Below are positions 11,605 through 22,874 of a stretch of DNA of 64,000 bases, in pieces (position 1 is the first letter of the stretch; every line of letters begins with the position of its first letter). The position numbers and the translations under genes are program-made. The notes beneath the pieces are model-generated. The model worked only from the letters and a program-made list of their open reading frames with translations. It had not been told where the DNA came from and searched no databases. This DNA comes from Morinoia aosen (Eukaryota; Arthropoda; Malacostraca; Amphipoda; Talitridae), in NCBI GenBank assembly GCA_030386875.1, contig CM059563.1:16386001-16450000 (forward strand), in the 5' to 3' direction.

Positions 11605-12015
11605 GAGGGCGGATTAGATTTGATTAGATGTTAGTTTAAGCCTCTTCATCCGCAACACAGGCGATCTTGAGATCCACAGAGAAGAAGGATTAGATTAGAT
11701 GATAGTTCTAGCCTCCCAAACCGCTAAAAGAAAGGGTTCCGAAGAGAGGAAGGCACCATTTAGTATGGAGTTGTGGGAACGCGGAATCTATCCACAATGT
11801 GCGTAGAAACAGTGAGTTTAGTAAGAAGTTTATGAAATAAGATGAAATTTGAAGAAGAATGTAGTAGGTGATGAAAAACAGGACAGCAGTGAACCGTAGA
11901 AAAGATGGCCCGTAACAAAATGACAAAAGAAAACTATTCTACTTCAACGAAATGAAGGCTTACCTAACCTTTAGCTCAAGACCTCCTACATTCGCCATTG
12001 GAGTGCTAAGAACAG
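11605..12015 (-). mobile_element. SINE-like copy with a second fragment at its tail
   Basis: The main copy runs from about 11690 with gaggaaggcaccatttagta, aaacaggacagcagtgaacc and aacctttagctcaaga. A short extra fragment at 11605-11690 repeats the tail and the cctcttcatccgcaac region, as if two copies were joined tail to tail end in the same direction. Confidence 0.8.
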
Positions 12016-12134
12016 AGAGCATTGATTATTGCTATGCGGGAAAGTTAAAATCACCCGCATTTATGATACATTGTAGTACGGATTATATAAAGAAACGATA
12101 AGATAAAGAAAATATAGAAGAATTTGACATCTTT

Positions 12135-12360
12135 TAGCACCTCTCGCCGCAAAAAAAAGGAGTTTCACAAACAGGAAGAAAGAAGGCACCATTTGGCAGG
12201 GCATTAAGAGATCAGGGAATCTATGTAGAAGGTGTGTTCTTGCAGAAGATATTTTAGATGGAAGCAGCAAGGTAGGAAGTTTATGATAAAAATTATACGT
12301 TGAATATGTTAGGTTTCAAAGAACAGGATTGCAATGAACCGAGAAATAGTCGGTTCACAC
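12135..12360 (-). mobile_element. SINE-like copy, diverged
   Basis: Landmarks are gaaagaaggcaccatttgg, gaatctatgtagaaggtgtg and gattgcaatgaaccgag. Both ends are eroded. Confidence 0.6.
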
Positions 12361-12367
12361 TATACAA

Positions 12368-12690
12368 CATTATGTTAGATAATTAGTAGTACAAGCCTCT
12401 CTAACCACAACAAAGTTCTATCAAATAGATGAAGGAATCATTCAATGTCAACTTGAAAGAACGGGGAATGTATGCACAAGGTTTGTTCCCACACAAGACT
12501 CCATGCACGTAAATAATAGCAAATAAAGAGGGCAGTTCATGAAACCAGGTAATAGGTGAAGGTAAACGCCAGGAATGGTGAAAAATTGACAGCAGTGAAT
12601 CGAAATAGGATGGGCCATAATAAAAAAAAAACCTACGCTCTCTCAATAAAAAAAGTAATTTCCTAATTAGAACTCAAAGTCAGGAACCCC
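12368..12690 (-). mobile_element. SINE-like copy, diverged
   Basis: Carries agcctctctaaccacaacaa, tatgcacaaggtttgttccc, gcagttcatgaaacc and ttgacagcagtgaatcgaaa. It belongs to the subfamily with the extra ~30-bp segment after the cacaagg motif. Confidence 0.7.
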
Positions 12691-12917
12691 AATTAATTTG
12701 ATACAGATTCGTTGGGAGCGCTACACGCAGGAATACTACACTCGAGAACAGCAAGTCAGAAAATAACGGAGGAGCAGTACAAGATCGTCTCTGTACATAT
12801 TACTTATTAGGATACAAAAAAATAAACATGCAGAAAATGTGGCTGTAACACCCAGCTTAAGTAACGTACCGAGTATTTTTGTGGAGTGGGAGGGCTCCCT
12901 TTAGAATTAAAGTCCAT

Positions 12918-13289
12918 AATTATTATTATAATTATTATTATATAAGAAAGTTTTAGCCTCCCTTTACCACGACAAAGATGCTCAAAGAGAAGAAGGATGA
13001 AGGCACCATTTGGTACGGAGTTGAGGGAACGCGGAATCTATGCACAAGGGGCATAGAAACCGTAAGCTAAGAAAGAAGTTCATGAAACAAGAAAAAGTTC
13101 AAGAAAAAAGTAGTAGGTGCTGAAAAACAGGACAGCAGAGAACCGAAAAAAGATGGTCCGTAGTAAAACAAAAACCTATTCTATTTCAACAAAAAAAGCG
13201 TACCTAACCTTTAGCTCGGGCCCTCACGTAATCCCCCTGTGAGTGCTAATTCCCATAGATACAATAGTTGTATCCCCCTGAGAGGAATC
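12918..13289 (-). mobile_element. SINE-like copy, full length with target duplication
   Basis: A full-length copy bounded by the direct repeat aaagtccat (12909-12917 and 13290-13298). The left end is a TTA-rich simple tail. The right end is gttgtatccccctgaga, the family's constant end. A tail on one side, a constant opposite end and a short target duplication are what a SINE copied in minus orientation leaves. Confidence 0.85.
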
Positions 13290-13419
13290 AAAGTCCATTA
13301 TTTTGTTCATTCTCTGGTGCGTTTCCCTAAAAAAGCTACCGCATTCAATATCTATCCGAAGTTATTCCACAACATTTTTCTGTATATAAAATAATAAATA
13401 TTTAAATTGTAAATAAATA

Positions 13420-13545
13420 CAAATGACAGCAGTGAAGCGAAAGGTGGTCAGCAACGGAATCAAAAACGCATTCTATTTCAACATATGAATGGCTTAAGTT
13501 AGTCACTTGCAGGACTTTGCATGTTCTCCCTTAGAACAGCAAATT
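13420..13545 (-). mobile_element. SINE-like fragment
   Basis: Only the part from gacagcagtgaagcgaaa to the cccttagaacagc region is present. Confidence 0.55.
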
Positions 13546-13589
13546 TTCAATGTAAATACTAAAAAGTTCTGCAGATTAGCTTAGAGCAT

Positions 13590-13905
13590 GACTTGGAATC
13601 AGCCTCTTACCACAAGATATCTTTTCAAAGAGAGGAAGACACACCTTTAAGTACGGAGTACATACAGTCAATGAGGAATTAATACACAAGGTGAGTTTAC
13701 ACACCAGATACGCAACGCATAGAAACAGAAAGTTGAAGATAAAGGTTATGAAAAAAATCAGAGCTGAAGAAGAAAGCCATAGGTGATGTAAAAACAGCAT
13801 AGCAGAGCGCCACAAAACGATGGTCCTTAACAAAACGATGGTCCTTGCAATTTTTTAATTGCAACAAAAAAAAGGCCTAGCAAACTCTCAGCTCGATACA
13901 TTACA
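13590..13905 (-). mobile_element. SINE-like copy, diverged
   Basis: Carries cagcctcttaccacaagata, agagaggaagacac, an extra-segment subfamily stretch, and aaggcctagcaaactctcag. A local duplication of cgatggtccttaacaaaa occurs near 13820. Confidence 0.65.
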
Positions 13906-15576
13906 TCACAAAATTTATAAGAGTGGGGAGCAAAATAAAAGCCAACAACTCATCCATGCATAAATGAATAAATATTTTCACCACCTAAAAATGTATTTCG
14001 CTTCCAAAATCTAGACACAACGTAACTTTCGGACGATAATTAATAAAATAAACTATTTTCCTATCAAAAACAATAATTAGAACACCATCGCTCAAAGCTC
14101 GTTTCAACATTTTCCGGCTAATAAGTTCTAAAATGTACACACAAGACACAACATAAAACTGAATTCAAATCTACGAAAGAACTAGCAGTAAATAATGACT
14201 TAGAAAACATCACAGAGCGCAAAAATGGAAGCACTCTCAATACATTAAGGCATCTTCAAACATCAGTATCAGTGCTCTGCGCACCAGTAAGTAAGGAAAT
14301 ACAAAAGTAGAATGAACATTTTTAATTCTAAAAGGAAAAAAATAATATACTATAAAGACAAACGATAGAATTATCAGTTAGGATTAAAATTACTCTTTGT
14401 ATGCCAATTCTTCTAACTACCTGCAATTCTGAAGCCTATGACCTATTTTATACCAACTTTGGGAATGATGCTCGAAATTAATTGTTCATAACCGTATCAT
14501 ATTCTTCACAAACAATCGTACGATTATCAATAAGCAGAAGTAAAACCAGAGGGACGTTCAGAAGAGAAGAGCATTGATCAATAACAAAACATTATTGTGC
14601 TACAGGTAACTTTTCAAAGAGAACATAAATTCAGGACAGGCTGCTGGGAAGTCTATTCTAACATAAACTTCAGAATGTCAAAACCGGAGAGGTGACCATA
14701 ACTCAAGCTACGAGAGTATTTTCAAAGCCAGTCTAAAGCTTTTCACAGAATTCATTTTGAAACCAAAACAATGAATTTATCATAGGATTGTAAAGGTTTC
14801 CACGAGTAAGTTACAATTAACTTTTTCTGCCGAGTTCCAATTACGAGAAAAAAAACAAGGATTACAAATTGGTATGGCACTTAAATACCAAGGAATGCTA
14901 ATTTATAACGCTTCAATCTAACAATGCACTCGGCCGAACCAACAAATTAACTTTGCACTACCGTCCGTTATTGTGTTATGCAATGGACAACATTGTACCA
15001 CATAATAGTTCACAGCCTTAAATTATGAACAGACCAATTTAAAAAGGTTTATCACTAGTTCGATACCATAGACCACCTCACAACCCCATCTCTATCATTT
15101 TTTGCTTTTAGTTTATCTAACAGCTGAGTAGAGTGAGTGACACAAAGACTAAAATTAAGCTTTCTAATATTTAATCGGAATGTATGAAGTTCTAGCAGCA
15201 ACATGAAGTTATAGGTTTTAAAGAAGGAAACAGTAATTCACCCTAACTTGTTTCAAATGAAATACCGGGACACATGGCATAAAATGATTTTGCACACACA
15301 AGTGCATTCAAGTAGCAGCTCAAGAAACCATTTAAAATCAACTGAATAATTTGATCTGACACAATTCATCATATTTCACTTTAGAGCATCATGTTGCCAA
15401 GGGGTCAGGAGAAATGTGCAGTGGAATCCCTTGTGCACCATTTTATCAAGTTTACCTGTAAAACATGTACTCTGCAGAGGTCTATTGTAAGCTCTGACTG
15501 ACTGTAATGTTCTACATCTGAAGAAAAACTAAATTAAGTACATTATTATTTAAGAACAGCAGGTGAGAGATTTAGG
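13906..15576. other. A+T-rich unique DNA; possible 3' part of a gene
   Basis: No repeats are seen. On the minus strand at about 15454-15516, a stretch bounded by ttttcttcag and cag|gtaaac has an open reading (VEHYSQSELT...) that could be a further exon of the candidate gene at 15577-19062. Its phase could not be matched to the exon before it. Confidence 0.35.
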
Positions 15577-16014
15577 TCAGTTCTCATGAAATAATTCCCT
15601 AACACTTAAGCAGAAGCCTGGTGAGTGACTAATTTTATTGAAAAGATAGAGGAAAACCCTCTCACAACAAGGAATAGCATTTAAGAAAGATTTACTGCAA
15701 AATTTCAGTCTCTTGCACTGATCATCAGATTGGAGATACTTTTTAAAAGACCCAAACAGAAGGAAATTGAAATATTTTACACTAAGAATGGAACATATAG
15801 TATAGTCAGACAAAGATGTTTTTTTCTTCAGTTGTTGCTGATACACGTCTGTATTCATGGCAATGTAACCGGAGATATAAGTGGCAGCATCTTCCACTTT
15901 CACTGAAGCCAAAATTCCTCCAATATCGGTGGGTCCGTTGAATACTACAGCAGCCTTTTGCGCCCCTTCATCCATTTCAATGATGGGTGGAATTATTTCA
16001 CTTTCTTCATGTAC
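15577..16014 (-). CDS. Putative exon of an unidentified gene
   Basis: On the minus strand, a good acceptor (ttttgccttccag at 16015 onward) is followed by 145 open codons starting VHEESEIIPPIIEMDEG and ending at a stop at 15577. The first ~65 residues are acidic and look like globular protein (GPTDIGGILASVKVEDAATY). The later part (YLFNKISHSPGF) is less protein-like and may be read-through into intron or UTR. An upstream candidate exon ends in a strong donor at 18766 in matching phase 0. I recognise no family; a resemblance of the ATYISGYI segment to transposase-derived proteins is too weak to use. The exon could also be a chance frame. Confidence 0.35.
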   Translation of the reverse strand, partial: VHEESEIIPPIIEMDEGAQKAAVVFNGPTDIGGILASVKVEDAATYISGYIAMNTDVYQQQLKKKTSLSDYTICSILSVKYFNFLLFGSFKKYLQSDDQCKRLKFCSKSFLNAIPCCERVFLYLFNKISHSPGFCLSVRELFHEN

Positions 16015-16630
16015 CTGGAAGGCAAAAATAAATATTAGTGAACTTGTCACATCAATAGTTCCTGAATTAGATTTTTGGCTCAATAAGCATGCATTTCAGT
16101 TGCATTAGTGAGGGTACAGATTAAAATATGTTAGAGAAAACAAAAGGCAGAGTTATTATAATAAATTGAGGTGCAGCTGGGAGTATTTAATAAATCGGGT
16201 CAGTTATACAGAGAGAGAAACACTGAATATAAAGCAGTATTAAAATGCACACATAAGGAAATGGAAACAATGACACACTAGAGTGTAATACAAACTTTAA
16301 AAATATCAGTCGCACTGGGAGAAAAGGGAAGGAAAAAGCCGAAGAAAAATCGTTGGTGAAAAAAAGGGGAAAAAGAGAAAATTACACTATAATGGGGTAA
16401 TAGACCGGAAAGTGTGACATACATAGCTTCAGGTACAACCAAATACGTTAATTAATACACTCAAGCTAGTTTTCACAATTTTTCTTCAACAGTTAATGTT
16501 GTGTATAATATAAGTAGATTTGTTCATGATATTTAACAATACAACTAAAATCAACTAATCTAAACTACAAAAGAAAAAGTCTAAAACACACAAGCATCAA
16601 TTTTATATGACATAAAAAGGTATTTGTAAA

Positions 16631-17005
16631 GGAGAGGACCATAATCAATTTTTCAATTTTTGCTGCTAAACATAGTTAATTAGATCAAAATGAACAATTT
16701 TTCTTCTATGCCCTTTCTGTTGCAAATGAGTATTTAATGAGTTATAGCGGTATGTTAATTTTCGTCTTTGATGGCTGGAATGCGCTCGATCATCTGAGTG
16801 CGTCAAAAGGGAGAGTCCATTGTAGTCTTCACGTCCGAACAATTTCTTTCCCTTTCAAGCACTAGAGCTGCGGTCAGTAATTTCCCGCTATAACTTGTTA
16901 AATACTCATTCGTGACGGAAAGTGCGTATATGAAAAATAGTTTATTTGGATCTAATTAACTATGTTTAGGCACCGAAAAGTGGAAAATCGATTATGGTCC
17001 ACTCC
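16631..17005. mobile_element. Fold-back element, ~375 bp
   Basis: The ends are inverted repeats of about 60 bp: ggagaggaccataatcaatt on the left is matched by the inverse of gattatggtcc(a)ctcc on the right, followed by taaacatagttaattagatc and its inverse. Inner arms also pair (gagtatttaatgagttatag with ctataacttgttaaatactc). No clear target duplication and no coding capacity. Confidence 0.7.
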
Positions 17006-17172
17006 TCAACATTAACCCATAAAAAATTAAATGAAGATATGTTCTCAATTTCATTTTTGCACAGATGTTTTCGGTTTTCTACTAAGAAACAGAGAAAAGG
17101 AGACTAAGATATAAACAAAACCATAAACAAAAACAGAAAAATCTGCTTCTTCAAATTAAATATGGCTTTGTA

Positions 17173-17864
17173 GGGTCAATGTGAAGTTTAATGCAATCAC
17201 AGAAAATAATAATTGCAATCCCAGGAATCACTAAAGAAACCCAGTTAAGAACGTTTTACAAGAATGACATTCAGCTCGCTGATGCGTTATTTTTGAATAA
17301 TTGAACTTTGAAGTTGCCCTTCATGCCAAAGGAAGCGAAAGCATGAAGGAAGGAAGCGAAAGGAATTAATAACGGAAGCTATTACAAACGTAAAGAGGTT
17401 GGGTCGTGAGGGGGAGGCACAGTTCTTCTAGTGAAAATTATCAATAAAGCTTCTAACATACCCATTAGGGTGACGACCGCAATCTTGTTTACATGCGCTC
17501 CAAGATGGCGACCACCATGGGCGCCGCCATCTTGGAGCGGATGTAAACAAGATTGCGGTCGTCACCCTAATGGGTGGGTTAGAAGCTTTATTGATAATTT
17601 TCACTGAAAGGACTGTGCCTCCCCCTCACGACCCCACCTCTTTACGTTTGTAATAGGGGTTAGCTTCCGTTATTAATTAAATTCCGTTTCGCACGTTCGT
17701 TTCCTATGGCGCGCGAAGGCCAACTTCAAAGTTGAATAATTCGAAAATAACGCATCAGCGAGCAGAATGTCATTCATGTAAAACGTTCTTAAATGAGTTC
17801 CTTAAGTGATTTTTTGGAATATAATTATTATTTTCCGTAATTGCATTAAACTTCACATTGACCC
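17173..17864. mobile_element. 692-bp palindromic fold-back element
   Basis: Two arms of about 345 bp face each other around 17518. The ends are gggtcaatgtgaag and its exact inverse cttcacattgaccc. The six bases tttgta flank the element directly on both sides, a probable target duplication. The inner ~100 bp of the arms are nearly identical; the outer parts carry more differences. It is a non-autonomous DNA transposon by structure; the superfamily is not assigned. Confidence 0.85.
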
Positions 17865-18765
17865 TTTGTAGCTTCAGATGAGATTTTTGAAGCACTCCCA
17901 ATAAAACTATAATCAACAGCAAGAATTTGGCACCTTATAGGTATAAAGAAATTATTTAGCAACAAATGGAACACGATGAATGGTAAGCCTAGAAGAAGTC
18001 AGGTACCTTTAAAAATGCATTTCTAAATATTCTTAGAACAGCGTCAGTTTCAAGAAGGTAATTGCCATAAAAAGTAGCACTTACAATAGAAAATCATAGA
18101 CAAGATTTTGCATCTTGCTTGTAAACACTAGACATTTAGCTATAAGGTAGAAAGTTATTACAAGTTAATCTGAAAATTTCAGATAAGATTGGCTACACAA
18201 GATAAATAGGAGCTATTCTAAAGTTGCATCTAACATACAGTAAACAAGTTTTACTATGTGGCAGTCCAAACTAGCTTTCATGTCTGAGCATTGCAGGTTC
18301 TAAGCTTACTTCTTGCTAATTTCAATATAATGCATAGATCAAAATTTATAAAATGCCATTGAAATTTTTTACTATAAACCTGGTAAAATTTGACAGCACA
18401 TCCTACTTACAGATTAATTCACACACAGAAATTCAAATACTATGAAATCTGATAGCACCCTAGTTACCACAAGATATAGGATTTTAGGTTACCTTTCTGG
18501 AATGAAAAACTCATGAACAGTATGTCATTAATCAGCATTTAATTGTAGCACATCCTATTCCTATTTACTCGTTTCCATTAAATTTTAAATTTCACGCAAT
18601 TCAACAGCATTTATGAATGGAATTAGCATATCAAATTTGAACTGTACTACTGTATCTGGTGGCAGAGATTTGGTCAAGAGATGCCACTTCATCAAATGCA
18701 AAAATCAGTTATAAGCTACTATTTTTAAACTAGTTTCGAATAATATTCCAAATTCAATTTCTTAC
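17865..18765. other. A+T-rich DNA, probably intron of the candidate gene
   Basis: There are no frames, repeats or RNA genes. It lies between the two candidate minus-strand exons. Confidence 0.4.
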
Positions 18766-19062
18766 CTTCCAGTTCCGAACTCCTGTGATCATAAAACAAC
18801 AGCATAACACCTCTTTCCAATGTAATGTGCGTCTTAAATGCAGAGGGGATTCTTCGGAAGTCGGTCGTTTAGAAATGGCTGCCAGCAAACATAACTTACA
18901 TAAGTTCGACTTGAGATTATTTAACTAAACCTTTCCACTGGGCAAAATCAATTCTTTAAAATTGAAACCAGACCTTTGAAATATCTTGGGTAGATTTTTA
19001 GAATTATTCCGACACCAAATAAAGGAACACTTTTTTAAAAATTCAACTTGAGGCGCCGACAT
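18766..19062 (-). CDS. Putative 5' exon region of an unidentified gene
   Basis: An ATG at 19062 on the minus strand opens a 45-codon frame (MSAPQVEFLKK..., with CSFIWC). It ends at a TAG at 18925-18927. The same frame is then open again for 53 codons up to a strong donor, tggaag|gtaag, at 18766, which joins in phase 0 to the exon starting at 16014. Either the first ORF is an upstream ORF, or the stop is avoided by an unseen intron, or the gene is dead. I see no known domain; a CxxxxC pair near the start is not enough to call a zinc finger. Confidence 0.25.
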
Positions 19063-19124
19063 TGCGATTCACTCGATTCGTCAACACTTCATTAAAACAG
19101 AAATGCAACATTGTCGTACGCGTA

Positions 19125-19272
19125 ACGCTAACAGTGATGCCAGATTTCGGGTTAGCAATGTTGCCAGATGCAATTTAAGCGCTGCTATTGGTCGGATGCC
19201 TTGACGTCACTGGGGTGACACTCGATTTCATAAAAGACTGGTTTGCAGCTACCTTGTTTCGTCTGCCATGGT
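19125..19272 (+). mobile_element. CRE-bearing TIR element (MITE), right part
   Basis: Shares gtgatgccagattt, aatgttgccagatgcaa, gcgctgctattgg, a TGACGTCA site and the terminal accttgtttcgtctgcca with the copies at 57191-57731. The left half is missing. Confidence 0.7.
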
Positions 19273-19420
19273 GTGTACAAGGATGGTTATAAAACATGAT
19301 AAAAGTTTAAGGAGAAAGTTAGACAAGCTGAGAAACAGGACAGCCATGAACTGAAGAAGGACAGTCCTTACAAAAACCAACAACATATTTTACTGCAATG
19401 TTTGTTCTACTTATTCCCAA
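19273..19420 (-). mobile_element. SINE-like fragment joined to the TIR element
   Basis: Begins gtgtacaagg directly after the TIR element and continues with gaaacaggacagccatgaac. It has the same T variant in gtacaagg as the fragment at 10765-10885. Confidence 0.6.
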
Positions 19421-19546
19421 AAATCTCCATCAGAACCTCGTATCATTCCATAATTTTATTTTACCTAATATCCATCCCATAGAATCAATCAGACCCTCAG
19501 TGCTAAAGATGCGTCTACAACACAGGAGAATTAAAACTCCATAAGT

Positions 19547-20055
19547 ATCCTGATACGCCATGAGTATCCTGATACGCCATGAGTATCCTGATTCGCCATG
19601 AGTATCCTGATTCGCCATGAGTATCCTGATTCGCCATGAGTATCCTGATTCGCCATGAGTATCCTGATTCGCCATGAGTATCCTGATTCGCCATGAGTAT
19701 CCTGATTCGCCATGAGTATCCTGATTCGCCATGAGTATCCTGATACTCCATGAGTAACCTGATACTCCATGAGTATCCTGATACTCCATGAGTAATCTGA
19801 TACTCCATGAGTAATCTGATACTCCATGAGTAACCTGATAATCCATGAGTATCCTGATACTCCATGAGTATCCTGATACTTCATGAGTATCCTGATACTC
19901 CATGAGTATCCTGATACTCCATGAGTATCCTGATACTCCATGAGTAACCTGATACTCCATGAGTAACCTGATACTCCATGAGTAACCTGATACTCCATGA
20001 GTAACCTGATACTCCATGAGTAACCTGATACTCCATGAGTAACCTGATACTCTTT
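19547..20055. repeat. 19-bp minisatellite, about 27 copies in two blocks
   Basis: The unit is catgagtatcctgattcgc in the left block (to about 19740) and catgagtaacctgatactc or close variants in the right block. Because 19 is not a multiple of three, minus-strand frames of up to 195 codons run through it; they are artefacts. Confidence 0.95.
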
Positions 20056-22001
20056 AGTATCAGAAGAATTCATAAAATTAACTTTTATTGAATTACGTCG
20101 CTGGCGTTGATACCTGCCTCTAAAAATAAAAGCATATTAAATATCAAAAAAAGAGATGCATATATTTGGATGAAGTTAGAAAACAGTGGAAGGTTATATT
20201 TTGAAAGAGAAATTTTATGGCACCAAGTTGCGGCAAATGCGGTTCACAAAAAATAAATTCGAATTTGATGATTACTTTCCAGCGTGACAAGAAAACGAAG
20301 ATCAGATTACGTTTCTTAATTTATTTTTGGGTTTTCCATAAGAACAGCAGAAACAGTTATTTAAATTCAGCGTTAGTAGCATCAAACATTTTAAGACTTG
20401 AACATGTGCTAAGACAATAAAATAAGCCTCACATGAATCGCGAAATTTTAATTTGCGGACGCATGCCTAAAGCCAGACCTTTGATCGAAGCATTTTAATT
20501 GGCAGACAAAGTCTTTGTACGCTAGGCTTTCGGTCACAACTTGGCTGAAGTTCAGCATTCCGTACTTTGCGTCGAGGGGAAGAGCAACGGCGAGTTGTAA
20601 TTGTAGTGAACGCCTCGATAAAATCCCAGAACTCAGATTTTGCGAACTCGGAAATCTGAGACAGAAACGCGGGCAAGAATAGCGTCCGAGACGTGAAGAA
20701 GGCGGTCGGCCACCCACACTAAAGCGGACATAAAACTGAACAATTAAATGAATTTAGATGTTCCCGTTGCAGCAGAGCGAGTCGCGTTTTTGTGCGAGAA
20801 ATTGTTAAATTCCGCAAAAGCACCTATTCATTTAAAAGAGTCAAAATCATTTTCACTGGACTTATAATCACTCGACTTTGATGTGAATGTTAAAATTCAG
20901 AGCGCTTTCGAACAGACCACTTTCTTCCATTCATCCAAGCTCTACAACCTCTACCTCAACACTCATGAGTTAACCCCATAACACGACCGACACAGGAGGT
21001 CATTTTTAACGCTGGTTTTGACTATTTTCAAGACAGGAATGAGCAAAATAATCGATTACCCTGGACAGTGAACAGAAATATCAATACCTTTATTAAAACA
21101 AACAAAAATATGAGCTAAGGATTCATCATGGAGTACAGCAGCTGAAATAATTACCGGATATGAACAGAGGCGCCTCAGTGATACCTTCGCAGAGAAGTTG
21201 CGTCATGTGACTGGCAACCAGCCAATCACAAGACGACTTCCGCTCCAAGTTTAAATTGAAGCTCACGAGGACCTTGGCTCTTCAATTACCGGGGTTGCCC
21301 GCGCATTTTGAAGGCCCACTTTCTAATAGAATTAAAACTGAAGCCAAGAATTTTCCCTCGAAAAAAAGTACGGTGGCTACAAAGTGTCCGAACCTTTGCA
21401 GTCCCGTATAAAGACCTCCCTTATAGACATTGGTAATTATACCTAAAATTAAAGAAAAGAACGATATTGATGAATATCATACGTTACTCTTTTTTAAATT
21501 AGTGTGTCAGAAAATCCTGCCTGTTGAAAAGTGGGTTTCATTTTCGACAAATTGACGAAGTATTTGGCGTGAGTTACGCATGGCTCTCGTTATTTCTGAA
21601 TGATAGGTATTAGGCTACTAATAATCCACGATAACTCTACCCTTGACCGCTGCATAGCCCTTATGTCACTATTGGGTGTGACGTTGCCAAAATTGGGTTC
21701 ATATTTTTTCGAAGAAGAAGTGAAACAGAACCGCTTAACCTTATCAGCAGCACTGAACCTTATATTAACGTCACAGCAGTAACATTGAAAATTTTAACCC
21801 TTTCATAACAAGAAAAAAGAATACAAGTAAATCTCGCATCGGTTGTAAAAATTTTGTTAGAATGTTGGAGACTTTTCCTTGCCTATGTATGACCAATTCG
21901 TCGAGGACCGGATGAAACGATGTCTGGTTCATGGATCTGCCACCCTAATTTTTCTCGTTGTTTCCTAGCAATTTTGAGGAAGTAGCTTCCTAAGCGTCTC
22001 T
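20056..22001. other. Mostly unique DNA, no supported gene
   Basis: A G+C-richer patch at 20460-20720 has overlapping minus-strand frames of 69 and 89 codons, neither recognised. Elsewhere only short chance frames. Confidence 0.45.
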
Positions 22002-22180
22002 TTAACATGTTAACTGAGGCGAGTTGAACTGAAGTTCATTATTCAACTTAAATTTAAAGTCAAAAGTAGTAAGCAATTTTGAAAATAGTGAACATCTGGA
22101 TCGTGCCTGTATTTAGCTGTATTAACGTATTTATGAAAATTGTGTTTGTGACCACTGGTCGGTTTGCAGTAGTACATGGG
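22002..22180 (-). mobile_element. piggyBac-type MITE, one end eroded
   Basis: Starts at TTAA (22002) with ttaacatgttaactgaggcg. Shares agtagtaagcaattttgaaa with the 2559-2786 copy and ends near gtgaccactggtcggtttgc. The right TTAA is not visible. Confidence 0.55.
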
Positions 22181-22874
22181 GCAAATCAAACACCAGCGTT
22201 TTGAAAGGCTATTAAGAAAAATGAAACAATACTTACAAATTTATTTGCTGTTTCATTCGAACCAATATATAATGCTGTTTCTGTGCTTACTTTTTGCAGA
22301 TGGTAATAGGAAAACGGTGGTGACCACAGACATCTTACCATCTCCACCACAGCCGTTGCACGCCTTAGAAAACTCGAGCATTTGGTTTGCCCCAACCAGC
22401 ATGAAAATTCATCCAGTAGCTACCGGTGGGTCCCCTCGCAGGAATATTATCAATTGAAGCGCAGTCACATCGCTGGGCACGGAATGTCACCAGATTTGAC
22501 AATGTGACATTTTCTAACACGGATACATCAAGGTGCAAGTTTTCACATAACACCGTAGGTCTTTCTTTAAAAACATTTGTGGGGGCTATCACCTAAGAAG
22601 ATGTTAACGTTCCACAAAGAATGACACGAAGAACTGTAAATAACAAATTACTTGAATGAAGTATATCGCTATGAAAGGGTATTAAAAAAATACCTAGCAC
22701 TTAAGCCAATGAGTCCAAATTTCTGAAGCGCAAAAATTGTATGAGAATGCAGCGTATGCGGAACCAGACAGAAAGAGCTTGAGAGGGAATTTAAGGGTCA
22801 ATTTATTTACCTATAAAATTAGTTGCACATTCTTGTTAGCTTTTTTCACGAGTCTATGATAAAAAAGTACTTTA
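22181..22874. other. Unique DNA with a stray CCGGTGGGTC motif
   Basis: A 93-codon plus-strand frame (22176-22457) is unrecognised. A motif ctaccggtgggtcccctcgc near 22419-22438 resembles the MITE end and may be a fragment. Confidence 0.35.

Noticed and set aside
11708-11926. Conserved-looking 72-codon minus-strand frame similar to frames in other SINE copies (for example 57846-58559)
   Set aside because: The similarity comes from the SINE itself; copies break the frame at different places, with no sign of protein-level conservation that I can show.
17173-17864. Polinton fragment (6-bp target duplication)
   Set aside because: Polintons also make 6-bp duplications, but no capsid, polymerase or integrase sequence is present and the ends do not show a Polinton pattern I recognise.
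19430-20073. 195-, 180- and 116-codon minus-strand frames
   Set aside because: Same cause: a 19-bp unit cycles through all frames.
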